Assembly (NCBI GenBank): GCA_008694505.1
Contig: VZDJ01000216.1
Location: 3,482,645 to 3,546,644 of the forward strand
Source: Cyanoderma ruficeps
Taxonomy: Eukaryota > Chordata > Aves > Passeriformes > Timaliidae
Reading direction: 5' to 3'
Length of the DNA stretch: 64,000 nucleotides
Below are positions 21,956-33,958 of the stretch, piece after piece (the first letter of the stretch is position 1; every line of letters begins with the position of its first letter). The translations under genes were made by a program, and so were the position numbers. The notes under the pieces were generated by a model. It was not told the DNA's origin. It was given only the letters and a program-made list of their open reading frames with translations, and did not search any database.

Positions 21956-22260
21956 CAAATGAAGATCTCACATTTTTCGCCAAGCTTCAAAACAAAATTG
22001 ATAAGATAGAAAATAACCCCCCGTATTTGTGCCATTTCCATGGATTCATGAGTCTGACAGCTGCAAGCAGAGAAACAACCCTTCCTGGCAGGGAAAATGA
22101 GTGCTGCTCCCTGGCAGGCCATAATGACACTTTGCTGTGACCGTGTCACACGGACGCCTTTCCTGCCCGGGCCGGTCCCTGTCTGTGCAGCGCTGGGATT
22201 TTTCTCACAGCCTTACATTTCTGTGATTAAAATAGGCACTAATGGAACAGTCACACATTT
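21956..22260. other. Candidate conserved non-coding block
   Basis: Repeat-free sequence with CpGs kept in an AT-rich context ('tttttcgccaagcttcaaaa', 'cacacggacgcctttcctgc'). No coding potential. Composition-based guess. Confidence 0.25.
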
Positions 22261-23160
22261 GCTCCAGCAGGTTTGTGTCTGAAATGCTTTCATCCAACAG
22301 AAAGGAGCCGAGGCTGCTGCTGGGGGAGATCTGCGGGTGCTTTGGGGGCACTGAGGTCCCTGAGATTGGGAGCACAGCCCTGGTGTGCCCCTCCAGCTCT
22401 GCAGAAAGGACTTCTGCTCGTGTCCAGAGCAGCCTGGCTGAATGCAGCCCCTCGTGCAAGGCAGCTGCTGACCCCAGACCAATGTTTGCTGCTTGTTGGG
22501 ATGTTCCCAACAAGCCCTGAGCTCACCCTCTGTCCCCAGTGGGGTGTGACAGCAACATCATCCAAGTCCAGGGGTGACACCGGCCAGCCTGGGGAGGGTG
22601 CAGAGCCTGCAAGCAAGGACATATTTACCTGGGCAGAGGGTGTTTGAGGTCTCTTCCTCCCCTGATGGGTTTCAAAGGAACCTTGCGAATGGCACAGGGG
22701 AAGCATCAGAAGGGGCTGGTCCTGCCTGTACCAGGTGCTTCTGTTTCGGAGACTTTTGCCCAAAAATGCTGCAAGTGCTGGGACATTGCACAGGAGATCT
22801 CACCTTTACCACGTTTTTAGGGGAGTCAGGATGCTTGCTGAAACCTGGACACACACAGAGGAGTTTGGGTGATGAAGGAGGAGGGAAATAACAGCTACAG
22901 TGCAATCACCTACAGCAGGCAGTGAGCAGGAAAGGGGCTGGGCCTGACTCATCAATGAATCCTGAGGGAATGGGGGATCCCCACAAAATCCTCAAGGGAG
23001 TCTCAGCCCAAACCACAAATGAGATGTCCTAGCCCAGCTTTCCCTCCCTCCTGCCCTCAGCCATGCCTCTGGAGATGGGAGTTCCTTGTCCCTGCCAATG
23101 TCCCCTGTGCAATGTCCCCTCCCAGCCCCTGCCAGAGCAGGAGTATCAGAGACTGAACTG
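22261..23160. other. Unique non-coding DNA
   Basis: Nothing recognisable; mixed composition, with opposing open frames that carry no domain. Confidence 0.5.
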
Positions 23161-23741
23161 CCTTGATATTTAACAGATCTCTCTCCACTATGCATTTCCT
23201 CTATTAAATAAAGAAATAAACCAGCATCTCTTTGCCCTGGAGAAGCTTTCAATAAGATGGATAAATATATATAATTAGCCAAGGAGAGAGCAAACTCCAG
23301 TGAATACAATACACCCTGTGAGACAACCCTCCATTAAAAGCCTCCTTGTTTAAACTTCAATATTTTAGCAATACTGACAAAGAAACATGGAGAAAAGCAT
23401 TTATTTTTCACTTTTTATTTAATCCCATCAAAGGGGTTGATCAGATAATTCCCTGTCAATTTCTCATGCCTTGGATATACCATCCCCTCTCCAAAAAATT
23501 CAGGTTTTCTCAGTTTTCCTCTCTAAGCTGGGGACCAAAATCCTCTAACAGAGATTTCCTGCTTCAGCAATCTGCAAAGTCTCTTTGTGACCTCCTCATT
23601 TTTACTGGGCTGCCCTGGAGGATGCAGAGTGGAGGAGACCATGGGGCTGTATCCTACCAAAAGCCACGACACAGGGACAGTGACTTTAACACGAGGGTGG
23701 CAGAAGGGACCTGGCCAACACCTACACAGGCTGACAAAGGA
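23161..23741. other. AT-rich unique DNA
   Basis: AT-rich, repeat-free sequence including 'ggataaatatatataattag'. No gene is seen. The open frame from 23346 runs into a microsatellite and an ambiguous base and is not a gene. Confidence 0.35.
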
Positions 23742-23825
23742 CATATATTTATGTGTGTGTATATATGTATATATGTAGANTAGATATGTAGATATGTAGA
23801 TATGTGGATATATATGTGTATATGC
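23742..23825. repeat. Compound TATG/GATATGTA microsatellite with one ambiguous base
   Basis: (TG)n, (TATATG)n and GATATGTA-type units follow one another. A single N lies at 23780, probably a site where read lengths or alleles disagree. Confidence 0.9.
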
Positions 23826-24330
23826 ACTCCTTTTACAGATCTGCTTTCCCAGCTTGGCCAGCTGCCACCAAGACAGCCATGTTCAGCAAAACAGGGGAAC
23901 AAGCAATCTTCCCTCAAGAAGAGAGAAGCACATCCTGGTGCTGCTCTTGGCTCGCGTGTGCCTGAGCCACGGCGGCACAGGAGCGAGGAGCTGGGGCCCT
24001 GCTGCTCCTCGTGCTCCTCCAATGCTCTATTTTCCGACCTAGAAAATGGGAAGAGCCCACTGTGAGACAGAAACCAAGGGGTGAGAGCTGGAGACAGGTC
24101 TGGCTTTTGCATCGTTTCCTTGGGAGACAGACCTGGAGCGACTGCAAACAGCCGTGCTTCTCTCCCTGGGGAGCGCTCGGAGCTCACCCCCCTGCCCTGG
24201 CAAACCCCTCCAGCCCCCCGTGCTGCAGAGGCCCCAGCCAAGGCCGTGCCATTACCAGCAGCAGCCCCCTTTTCAGGGCTGTTGTACTGAGCAGATCCAG
24301 AATATTTCCCCAGGGAAGAGCCAGTCATTC
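23826..24330. other. Unique non-coding DNA
   Basis: GC-rich, no gene recognised. Long minus-strand frames here are compositional. Confidence 0.45.
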
Positions 24331-25420
24331 ATTTGCACTGTCTGCTAATTTAAAAATGTGAATCTCCGCTCGATTCTGCACGCCAGAACTCAGCCTCCGA
24401 CATTTAGACCAGTGTGAAATTTAAATGCAGGCAATGGCAGTGTTCTCAGGGCACAGCAAGGGGAACAGTTGGTGGAAATGATGCCGCAAAGCCCAAGCTC
24501 AAAGAAAGGGATTAGCAGAGAATTCAGTCGGTCCAAATAAAACACGATGATATCTGTGGCCCGAACGACATCCAAATCAGATAGAAAGAACCTGGACTCT
24601 TCTAGAGAAAAAAGAGCTGAAAACCAGGGATTCAAAGCACCAAGGACTCTGGATTAAAAGCAACAAAGTGTGTTTTTTTGAGTCTAAAATGGCAGTACTG
24701 CCACTGTTTTAGAGCAGACCACAGGTAGGGCTCAGGTCTGTGAAGCCACAACACACACACAGCCCTCATCAACCCTTCCTTGCCCCATTCTTGTCCTGCT
24801 GTACATAGGAAAAGGCAATTCCTGACATTTTAAGATCTCTCTATAATCTCTACATGGATAATAGTCACCCTAATGAAACAGAAGGTTAAGACCAAATACT
24901 CAGTTTTTGTCCAAGTTCAAATACTGCACCAGCCATGACCCAGAATTGGCGTTCCTCCTCTTTCATCTCAGCCTTTATTGAGTAAAAAGTGAACAAAACG
25001 TGGCATAAAACACTAAGTCCATTATTAGCTGGATTTCTGGTTTAATTTAGTTTATATTCTGAAGATTTTTCACGAAGTTGCACAGAAAATACTGCCATTT
25101 CCACAACGGTTTATCATTGTTATACTATTGCTACAATTACCTGTCATTACAATCAAATTTATATCAGGACAAGAAAATGATTTCTCAGAAATTAAACAGC
25201 ACTCCCTGGTGGGATAATTCCTTCTCCTGAACTTTCCAATAATGAAAACTGTAAGTAAATTTGCTGTAATTCAGACCACAAAAGACCCTCCACTGTTAAA
25301 CCAAACGCTAACGTTTTCACCAGGACAATGACTTGACGTTGAGCAGAAAATTCCCAAAGGTACCTAGAGCTGTAAGAGGGTTCCTACATGAGGTTACAAC
25401 GTCCCTAAGGAAGTCAGGCT
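24331..25420. other. AT-rich unique block, candidate conserved non-coding cluster
   Basis: About 1 kb without minisatellites, LTRs or CR1. It contains CpG-bearing pieces ('gcccgaacgacatccaaatc') and TTTATTG/TAATTT words, and its density of open frames is very low. It could be regulatory DNA or a 3' untranslated region of an unseen gene; AATAAA-like words exist but no upstream coding exon is visible. Confidence 0.3.
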
Positions 25421-26460
25421 CCAGAATCAAACAGCTGAGGTATTTCTGTGAATTCCTCCTCCAAAGCTTGTACTATGAATGGCATTTTGCAACTTGAGGC
25501 AAATAAATCCCTTTGAAAAAATCTGCCTGTGCATGGAACTGAAATCCCAGGTGTGGGGTTTTCCTGGACACACCTCCAGAGCTGACCCTCAGGTGCAGAT
25601 GGACATGTGGACAGCCTGGCCCGAGGCTGCTCATGGGCACTGTGGGTGCTCTGCATTTTCAGGTCACACTTTGCCAAAATAAGATGCAGCCACTGAGACC
25701 AGGAGTGTTGCAGTGAAGAACATCCCTGTTAGCCTTGCTAGCAGCTTTTGACCTCCAGGATTTCCCTCTAATGGAATGGAGCCTGATCCTCTGAGGGCCA
25801 TTTTGCCCCAGGGACTGTGCAGTGGACATTGCACGCTGGATAAACACCTAAATGGTGTCCGCCTTCACAGGGAGATTCGTGCTGAATTTCAAAAGTTAGA
25901 TGTTTAATTTAAATCTGGACTTGAAAGCTCCATTTAAAATCAAGAGAAAAAAGAATCCCTCCAGAGTAATCACTTGATTTATCACAGACTGGGATGAATT
26001 GCCCTGTTTTTCCCAATGACTAAAGGCAGTCTACACAACCAGCTCACCTTAATGGCCGTGTTGCTAAGTCAAGGCAGGTGGATTCAGACTAAGGAGTCAA
26101 AAAGGGGCATTACCCCAGCCTGGAATGGATCTGTGAAGAGTGGGTTTAGTGCAGACCGTCTCCAGACCAAGAGCCTGTGAGGGCCTCCATCAGGAGCCTG
26201 TATTTTGTATTCTTTGCCTGCACCAAAGATGCTCTCCTGTGCTATTCTGCCTCAGAAACCTGAGCCCCAGAGGTCTGGCAGGTTTTCACAACCTTCCCGT
26301 GGTGCTTTATGAAATGTCATTTACTGGATGCCTGGATTTGCAGCCCCCCTGCCCAGACACCTGGCGGGGTGGGCACATCCCTGCTGGGGACCTGTGACCT
26401 TCACTGGGCACTGGGATCACCCGAGGGCATCGGGTCCAGCAAAGATGCAGAGACAGGCAG
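25421..26460. other. Unique non-coding DNA
   Basis: No gene or repeat family recognised up to the start of the minisatellite. Confidence 0.5.
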
Positions 26461-26770
26461 TGCTCCCAGGGGATCACAGGGATCTGTGAGGTCCCAGTGC
26501 TCCCAGGGGATCACAGGGACAGGGATCTGTGAGGTCCCAGTGCTCCCAGGGATCACAGGGACAGGGATCTGTGAGGTCCCAGTGCTCCCAGGGATCACAG
26601 GGACAGGGATCTGTGAGGTCCCAGTGCTCCCAGGGATCACAGAGACAGGGAACTGTGAGATCCCAGTGCTCCCAGGGATCACAGGGACAGGGATCTGTGA
26701 GTTCCCAATGCTCCCAGGGGATCACAGGGACAGGGATCTGTGAGATCCCAGTGCTCCCAGGGGATCACAG
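26461..26770. repeat. 42-43 bp minisatellite, about 7.4 units
   Basis: The unit is TGCTCCCAGGGATCACAGGG followed by ACAGGGATCTGTGAGGTCCC and AG. The first unit lacks the ACAGGG step, and three units carry an extra G (43 bp). As 42 is divisible by three, the translation repeats a 14-residue block on each strand, which makes large apparent open frames with no gene behind them. Units are nearly identical, implying recent expansion. Confidence 0.97.
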
Positions 26771-28469
26771 TGCTGCTGCCCAAATGTGTCTGCATGACCT
26801 GGGCATGTAGGGTGGGTGAGGAGACCTCCAGCAGGACAAGGGGAACAGTTCTCAGCTCTGAGCATTGGGGGATTTCCAGGACAGAAGGTCCTGCGGGTTC
26901 AGGGCCCTGGAGTGACCGGGGCACATTGCTGACACTCATTTTCAGGGAGCATTTTCCTCTGGCAGCCTCTCCTGTGGGCCCCAGGGTGTTCTCCCCTTGG
27001 CCTCAGACCCCGCCGTGGTTGTGGTTGCCCAGGCTCTGTCTTTACCCCACAGCACTGGGTGTGCACTGGCACCTGCCGGGCCCCACGTCCACCCCCTGTC
27101 AGCCCTGCCCTCCCGGCAGCCCTGCTCCCCTCACTGACCCTGGGGAGGGCTGTGACACCGGCCCAGCTGTGGTCCCAAGGGAACAAAACTCTGCTCAGCA
27201 TTTCACAATTTATTTTTTTTCCCCTCTGAAAAAGAAATTCTCACGCTGAAAGCAGAGATTGTCTGCAGGGGAGACAATTTGGGGGAGTCCAAACCTAGAG
27301 CAAACAAGAAAGTGAGACTCGCTGCAAAACCCACCACTTCTGCTTCAGAGCCTCGGCACAGCCCTGCCCTGCCTTTCTCTGGCAGAAACACACAACAAGC
27401 AGGGTATTTAAAGCATTGAAAAAACAAAAATAAAAACCCCAAAAACCTCAACCTGACTTGTACCCAAAGGAGACACTCCATTGCACGCACTTCTCCCCCT
27501 GGGAGGTGGTGAAAAAACAAAATAAACCCGTGTGAGTGCTGCTGGTCACTCACTCTGCTCAGGGTGCTGCTGAGCCATCCCACAGCTCCCACCTTGAGCC
27601 AACACACCAGGATTTGTGGATTTGTACACCCCTGGAGGCACACCCAGCCTGTTCAGAGCACATCGTTCAGGATTGCAGGAGCTGGAGCCCCCCTCCAGGG
27701 TACCAGGGCAGGGATGCACTCACTCAGCATCCTGCTGACTCCTTGGAGCTCCTCGGGGCAGGAGCAGACCCTTACCTGAGCAAACCTCACCATCCCCAGG
27801 ACAGCAGAGGAGGTCACAGCGAGGTTTGGGCTCGGAGCAGCAAACCCGGAGCTGGGTGGGGATGGCAGGGTGGGTGTGTGGCTGCGTCACTGCAGAGACC
27901 CCGGGGCAGCCCCGGAGCACGGGGGAGAGCTGGCAGCAGGGCAGGAAGGAGACCAGATAACCTCGGCAAGAGCTCCACCAGACCCATAATCCGCCTGCCG
28001 AGACTGCCAGGGTGTCTGCCCGTCGTGGTGGGCACACCCTGCTGCCGGTGGCTCCAGGCCTGTTGGAGATGCAGCACCTCAGGGCACCCCCCTCCCCTGC
28101 ATCCCCTGCTGCAGCCCCTGCAGCATCACTGCACCACCCAAAAGAACACCAGCACCACCTGCCTGATGCCCCTGGCCCCAGAGAGGTGCAGGTGCCCTGG
28201 GGAGAGGGGAAGATGTCTTTGTGGGGCCCCCACCCTTTGTTTAATGTAGCTCTGGGGTGCCAGGGAAATGCCAAACCCCCACAAGGGAGAGGGTCCGAGG
28301 TGTTTGTAGCCTCCTGGATTGTATCTCCTCTCCACATGTGGAGCTGGAAGTTCTGGGGACCCAGGTGCCCTTTTAGGCGCCCCTGAGTGCTGTTAACCCC
28401 CCCAGCAGTGCCGCAGATGTCCCACGGCAGGATTCAACCCCCTCCTGTCCGGTCCCATCAGGTGCTCCC
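26771..28469. other. Unique non-coding DNA, GC-rich
   Basis: No gene recognised. Two large opposing open frames (27536-28249 plus and 27720-28337 minus) overlap each other and have compositional bias without any recognisable domain. Confidence 0.5.
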
Positions 28470-28557
28470 TGGTTTCTGTCTCACAAAGACAAGGGTGACT
28501 TCCAGCCCCTGGTTTCTGGTTTCTGTCTCACAAAGACAAGGGTGACTTCCAGCCCCT
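28470..28557. repeat. Perfect 40-bp duplication, 47-bp period
   Basis: TGGTTTCTGTCTCACAAAGA and the following AAGGGTGACTTCCAGCCCC-type sequence occur twice without a mismatch, separated by the 7-base overlap TGGTTTC. Absence of differences implies a very recent duplication or an assembly duplication. Confidence 0.95.
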
Positions 28558-29760
28558 GATTTACCTTCTCCGTGCCACTTGCTGCCTCCTTTTTCATGTG
28601 CATGGATCATATCCCCGCATATTTATCTCATCTTCAAAATAAATGTTCCCCCTCATCCTTCAGTCTCTGCTCATCTGCAAGTCTTGCGGTGTCTCCAATA
28701 ATTTTTGTTGCCTATCTCTTGACCCCTTCTATTCCTGCTGTATCTTTTGGAGATGGATTGACTGGAAAGGAACACGCCATCCCAGGCAGGACCACAGCAC
28801 TGATTTATGTGCTGGCATTAGAATACTCTCAGCAATCTTTTTAACCCCATTCTCCCTCGGATTTCCTTTGTTTGTCTGGTGGTGGCTGTGCAGGGAGAGT
28901 GGAGATTTGCACGTGGATGTCTCTGTTGATGCTTCTCCCCTCTTCCCAAACATTCAAAGCTAATTGAGACCTCATCATGTGCTCCTTCCCACCCGCGGCA
29001 TGCTTTGCATTCGTGTTGCTCACTCTCTGCTCACCAGCACGCTGCCCAGCCCTCCAGCTTTATCAGGGAAAACCCTTGGGAGGTTTTCCACCTCCTCTCT
29101 GGACAAACCAAAGGCACTTGCAAGTTTTGCTATTCACTCTTTCCCTTCCCCCCGACCCTACCCCAGCTCATAAACAACTGCATTACACAGCACTGTGTCC
29201 GGAACACATCCCTGCGGTAAACCTGCAGCCAAACTCCTTTTCCCGCTGGCTTTAAGGTGGTTTCTCCCCTCAGCAGTGGCCTCCCCTTCTCCCAGTGCTC
29301 CCATTGTCCCATCTTCAGCCCAAGTGGCAGAAAGGGCCATGAAGGATTCCCGTGGTCAGGCCACAAAGGAGGGGCTGAAGCTTTTCGTCCTCCCTGGGGT
29401 TAAAGATTTGAGACAGAACAAAGGATGGGGAAGAGGGTGGGGAACACTGATCTGAGAGCCTGGATTTGGGCTCCAGCTTCCCTGGAGAACACCACCACGG
29501 CAATAAAGCACAGGGGAAAGGATCCCAAGCACCTGGGGCTGAATAAAGCCCCTCTCCAAGGAAAGTGCCCTCCCCATCCCTTGTCTGTGCCCAAGCCCCG
29601 GCAGCAGATGCGTGTCCACACTTCCACCCACAATCCTGGCCAGCAAGGGGGTCCCCGTTCCTGCTGGGCAAAGCTGGGAGCAGAGCTGGCTGCTGGAGGC
29701 AGAGCTCCACTCCAAGCTCTCCGTGCTTTTCCAAGAATTGGAAATGTGTTGCCCCCCTCG
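28558..29760. other. Unique non-coding DNA
   Basis: 28560-29060 is AT-richer and repeat-free and may be conserved. 29260-29760 is GC-rich with compositional open frames. No gene is recognised. Confidence 0.4.
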
Positions 29761-30350
29761 CCAGACATGTTTCTATTCAAATCAGTATCAGCCATTCTGC
29801 GAGATATTTGCCTTCCTGCATTTATTTCCCAATAACAAAGCTGTCCTCAGCTTTTTAGAGCTGGTATTTTTATTTTATTTAGTTAATATTTTTAAACATT
29901 ACTACTGCTATAATAAATGTTAACTATTTGTGCAGAGCTCTCATTGCCTTGGCAGGGGCCTTTATGTGTGCAAAATAACAGCAAATCATAATAAATAATA
30001 ATAATAAATTATTATGGTTGATTACAAGGGAATGTGCTACATTTTTATAAGCTCTAGACCACCTACAGCTCACAAAATATAATGGGAAACATTAAGCCTT
30101 TAACTGGTTTTATACATTCCCTTCCCCCTCTTCCACTCCCCATGTTCTGTAATAGATTTACAAACAGCGTAAGGGGGGAAAGAAAATCTTCCCTTATAAG
30201 AATAGCATCAAAATTCTCCTCAGCTTTCCAGCTGCTGAGTGTTTCTGAAGCCTTCAGTGAAATGCAATTAGTATCTTTTACCGCCTGCCTTCTGGGGATA
30301 CTGACATTATTATCTTATTGCAGTTTCACCTTGACATGCAGATCACAAGG
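29761..30350. other. AT-rich candidate conserved non-coding block
   Basis: Dense in TTAAC, TAAT and AATAAAT words with occasional CpG ('ttaccgcctgccttctgggg', 'caaggcagcgagctggattc'). It includes an ATA-rich microsatellite and an imperfect palindrome around AATAATAATAAATTATTATGG. No coding potential. Likely regulatory if conserved; unproven. Confidence 0.35.
29988..30015. repeat. (AAT)n microsatellite with palindromic end
   Basis: ATAATAAATAATAATAATAA is followed directly by ATTATTAT, its partial reverse complement. Confidence 0.85.
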
Positions 30351-30477
30351 CAGCGAGCTGGATTCTGTCTCCAGACGCCTTGAATTGTGGCATTGCCCCA
30401 GCTGGCTCAGCGAGTCGAGAAAGGAGAAGGAGGAAAAAAGGAGAGAAGAGCCATTTTCTCATCCTGTGGATCTCAGC

Positions 30478-30520
30478 TTTTTTTTTTTCCCCTTTTTCTT
30501 CTTTCTTTTTTTTTCTTTTT
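30478..30520. repeat. T-rich pyrimidine tract
   Basis: T runs broken by C only, continuing into AAGGCAAATAAATACATA. On the minus strand this is a purine tract; no transposon body is attached to it that I recognise. Confidence 0.85.
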
Positions 30521-31744
30521 AAGGCAAATAAATACATATACAGGGAAATGGGAGCTGTGTGGGGAGGGGAAAAAGCACGTTCCTGCTCAGCTCCAAGGAG
30601 GATGGGCATGGCCAAGGAGGGATCTGCTCTGTGCCAGCCCTGAGCTGCCAGCACAGGTCTGGGTTTCCAGCAGGACCTGCTCCCCTCCCCTGCAGCTCCC
30701 AGCAGGGTTCAATTCCACATGGACACAGCCCCAGATCTCAGTACTCCACTGCAAAAGGGAAGGGGAAAAGAAGGAAAAGAGAGGCTGAGAGGAGGAAAAC
30801 CCCACCATCAGAACTGCTTTACATGTCAGGAGTGAGCAGAGGGACAGAGCTGTCCCTCCCTGGCCGTGGGGGTGAGCTTGGCCCTGTCAGTGCTGAGCCA
30901 TCCCGTGGGGAACACCTGCAGCCACACATTTCTTGTCTGAGCCTTTTTCTGATCAGCCAGATGGGACATTAACCTTCAGAATATCCACCTGAAAGGGCCA
31001 GCTTTCCTCTTGCTTCCAGGCAGCATTTTCCAGCCCTCACAGCAGTTTTGGGGAAGCTCTGAGCCTGGGTCTCCCAATCCCTGCAGCATTTTGGATGGGA
31101 GCACCAGCCTGAAACCTGCCCTGGAGACCACGAGATGGGTGAGGATTGCAGCCCACCCACATGTGCATGGTCTCCTCTAAAGCAACCCAAACCTTGGAGG
31201 CCAAAGCTTCCAATATCCTTGAGTTTAAACCAATAACCACACTGTTCATCTTGTTGAATGCTGATGTATCACAGCTGGGAAACCATGTTTAATGGGAATG
31301 CACAGAGAGGATGGAGGGAGCCTGGGTGGCTTCACCTTGCCCAGGTGTGACCCTGGGCAGATGTGGTCACCCCTGTGCTGGTCAGAGGAGCCACGGCTGG
31401 AGGTGTGGTTCAAGTGCAAGGGCTGTGCTGGAGCTATAGGAATTGTGTTCCAAATTACAGATGGAATCAGCTGAAAATCCAACCTGTTCCCTGCTTTTCT
31501 TCAGCCCATTCTTCTCTCTTATTACTCTTAATTAGCACTAATTCTCTGCATGCAGCTCCAGTGGTCTCATACCCCTGAGAAACCATTACATGATTGAGAT
31601 CTCTGAACCCCCAAGAGGGATGAGACAGGAAAACCTCAAAGGATTCACACCCAGAGATATCCCTCCAGAACTGCCTTTCTCACCCCAGTTCAGGTCCTTT
31701 CCGTTCCAGGAGGGAATTTTTAATCATCTCAATGTTCTCTTGGC
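30521..31744. other. Unique non-coding DNA
   Basis: Nothing recognisable beyond mixed-composition sequence. Confidence 0.45.
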
Positions 31745-31810
31745 AGTGAGGGTTGGGACCAGCTGAGCTTTAAGGCTCCTTCCAACCCAAACCATTCTGG
31801 GATTCTGTGA
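31745..31810 (+). mobile_element. CR1 LINE 3' tail
   Basis: The sequence 'agtgagggttgggaccagct' then 'ttaaggctccttccaaccca' and 'aaccattctgggattctgtg' is the CR1 terminal tail. Only the last 65 or so bases are recognisable. Confidence 0.9.
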
Positions 31811-33027
31811 AAAGGGGAGAGAAAGCTTTGAGGTTCTTGGTTACTTCCAGTTCCTCTGCCATGCAAACCCAGAGAGCTGCAAAAGAACATTTCCAACCTC
31901 CCAGTGCCTTCCCCTGTTCCTGCCCAACCTGCTGACGTTGGGTGGGCACTGCAAAACCCAACTCACAGCTCTGTCTGCTCAGCACAGCAGCGCTACATCC
32001 ATCTCAAAGTTGCCCCTCTCCTTCAAAGGAAGTGACTAAAAACACAAAATTCAAGTCATTCAAATGTGATGTGGGTAAAATAGAGCTCCCAGCTACTGCC
32101 AGAGTCCACGGTGGCTCTGTGGAGAGGACCAGGCAGGATGTTTGGTGTCCTCATGCACTAAGGGCATTATCAGAGCAGCTTGTAGGGCTCCAAGCATCTC
32201 CCCGGCTCCCTTGCCTTGTCCCGTGGTGGTTTCTGACAAACGATCACGGCAGCCCAGCCTATGACACTCTCATTTTTCTATCCAAACGGGGTTGGGGTTG
32301 TAAAAGAGGCGCCATGCACGGAATCCCTCTGACTCTTGGAATGTCTGTACATTGTTGTTTTTTTTGATTTAAAAATATTTGGAAAGAAGGGGCGGTTAAA
32401 CAAAGAAACAAATACTAAATAAACCTCCTTGTTTTTCTGATGCCAGACGGGCACGGGCAGCTTGTAAGAATTAGTGATTCCAGAGAGCAACTGGCTAATT
32501 TCCAAGGGAATAGGGAGAGAGGGAAGAGAGGAACAGCAGTAATTTACAGCTTAACCCATTTGTATTTTCTCTTTACAGCTCTCATCTGGATTACCAAATG
32601 CAAATTATTTATGATATTTTATTGGCAAACCCTTTCAGTGCACTGGGATGTGAAATTCCTTCCAGAATCCCAGTTTTTCAGCCAAGGGGCTGCACCCCTC
32701 TCTTGGTCCTACTCGGAAAGGTGAATGTCCCTCCAAGATTTGGGTGGGCATCATCACCTTTACAGTGTCACAGCACGGGGCCACCAGCAGCACAGCGCAG
32801 AGCCCAGCTCTCCTTGGCACCATCACACACACACCTCCTGAACCATTGTTTGCTCCTCTTGTTGTGATCATCGTGTGAATGCAACACGAATGCAAAAGGA
32901 ACACAGCTGGTATTGAGACTGTTGCTTTCAAGATTCTAGGAGAGGATCAAATGAAGGAGAAAATTAAATTTAAAAAAGCAGCACTTAATTATGTAGGCTG
33001 CTTTTGTGCTCTCTCCTTCCTCTGTGT
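31811..33027. other. Unique non-coding DNA
   Basis: No gene recognised. 32330-32660 is AT-rich and repeat-free. A short CACACACAC run lies near 32824. Confidence 0.45.
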
Positions 33028-33115
33028 AGTGGTTTCCACCTGAAAATCTTTAAGTGCTTTAGAGCTGGTAATTAAATCTCAGAACTACTGCAGAGAAGGA
33101 TGTAAGGAAAGCATA
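33028..33115 (+). mobile_element. Possible ancient amniote SINE remnant
   Basis: The run 'atctttaagtgctttagagc' and 'tggtaattaaatctcagaac' resembles the 'AAGCGCTTTACAAATGGTAATTAATCTCACAAC' part of old amniote SINEs. Only this block is recognisable, so chance similarity is possible. Confidence 0.4.
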
Positions 33116-33751
33116 TGCAGCTCACTTGATTTGTCTGTTTGATTATACATTAACTTTGCATCTCTCCAGCCCTCTGCTCTGCCAGGACACTCCTTGCAGT
33201 TAACTCAAGGGCTGCACAAATGCTTGCAGTGCTGTCCCTCAGTGAGGACGTCTGCTAAAAAGGGGGTTGCAAATGGGATTTGGTGGGAGCTGGGCCATAT
33301 GTTGGGGCTGGAGAAAATGTTCTGGGGTAACCACAGTGCCAGGAACCTCCCTGCTGGGGCACCCCACCTGCACCAGCAGAAAAGTGCTGCTCCCCAGCAT
33401 TTCCTCTGTCCCCTGGGGACCCACCCACTGTGGTGGCCAAACCTGACGTGAGGGTGTTGGCCTGGAAAGCCGCGTCACCTCCCTTCCTCCACTGGGGATG
33501 TCTGAAACCAGCAGCGAGGTCAGAGCACAACCTGGGGGCCACCAAGAGCCAAGTTCATCCCCCATCCAAACAATCCACAGGATGACACTCAGAAATGCCC
33601 CAAATCCTGTGGACACGGGGCACAATTTGAGGGCACAACCCCCCCTGAGCTGAGCACCTCGAGCTGAGCTCCTCAGGGGCCAAACGCTCCTCATCAGGGA
33701 GGGCTCCTCTGCCAGCGTGGATCTTCCCCCTCTCAGCAGCCCTGGAGCTGA
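33116..33751. other. Unique non-coding DNA
   Basis: No gene or repeat family recognised before the minisatellite. Confidence 0.45.
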
Positions 33752-33958
33752 GATCCTCCCTGCCAGGACAGCCCTTTAAGGGATCCTCCCTGCCAGGACA
33801 GCCCTTTTGGGATCCTCCCTGCCAGGACAGCCCTTTATGGGATCCTCCCTGCCAAGATAGCCCTTCTGGGATCCTCCCTGCCAGGATAGCCTTTTATGGG
33901 ACCCTCCCTGCCAGGACAGCCCTTTATGGGATCCTCCCTGCCAGAACAGCCCTTCTGG
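33752..33958. repeat. 29-30 bp minisatellite, 7 units
   Basis: The unit is GATCCTCCCTGCCAGGACAG followed by CCCTTTATGG. Variation is mainly in the TTTATGG/TTCTGG end, which alternates between units and suggests a two-unit higher-order step. Units adjoin directly with no spacers, so this is not a CRISPR-like array. Confidence 0.97.

Noticed and set aside
26309..26939. Collagen-like or antifreeze-like repeat proteins
   Set aside because: They come from the 42-bp minisatellite in both directions; no start context or homologue.
27536..28337. Opposing 237- and 205-codon open frames
   Set aside because: Overlap on both strands in GC-rich DNA without any domain; compositional.
33752..33958. CRISPR-like array
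   Set aside because: Units adjoin without spacers and the DNA is clearly vertebrate.
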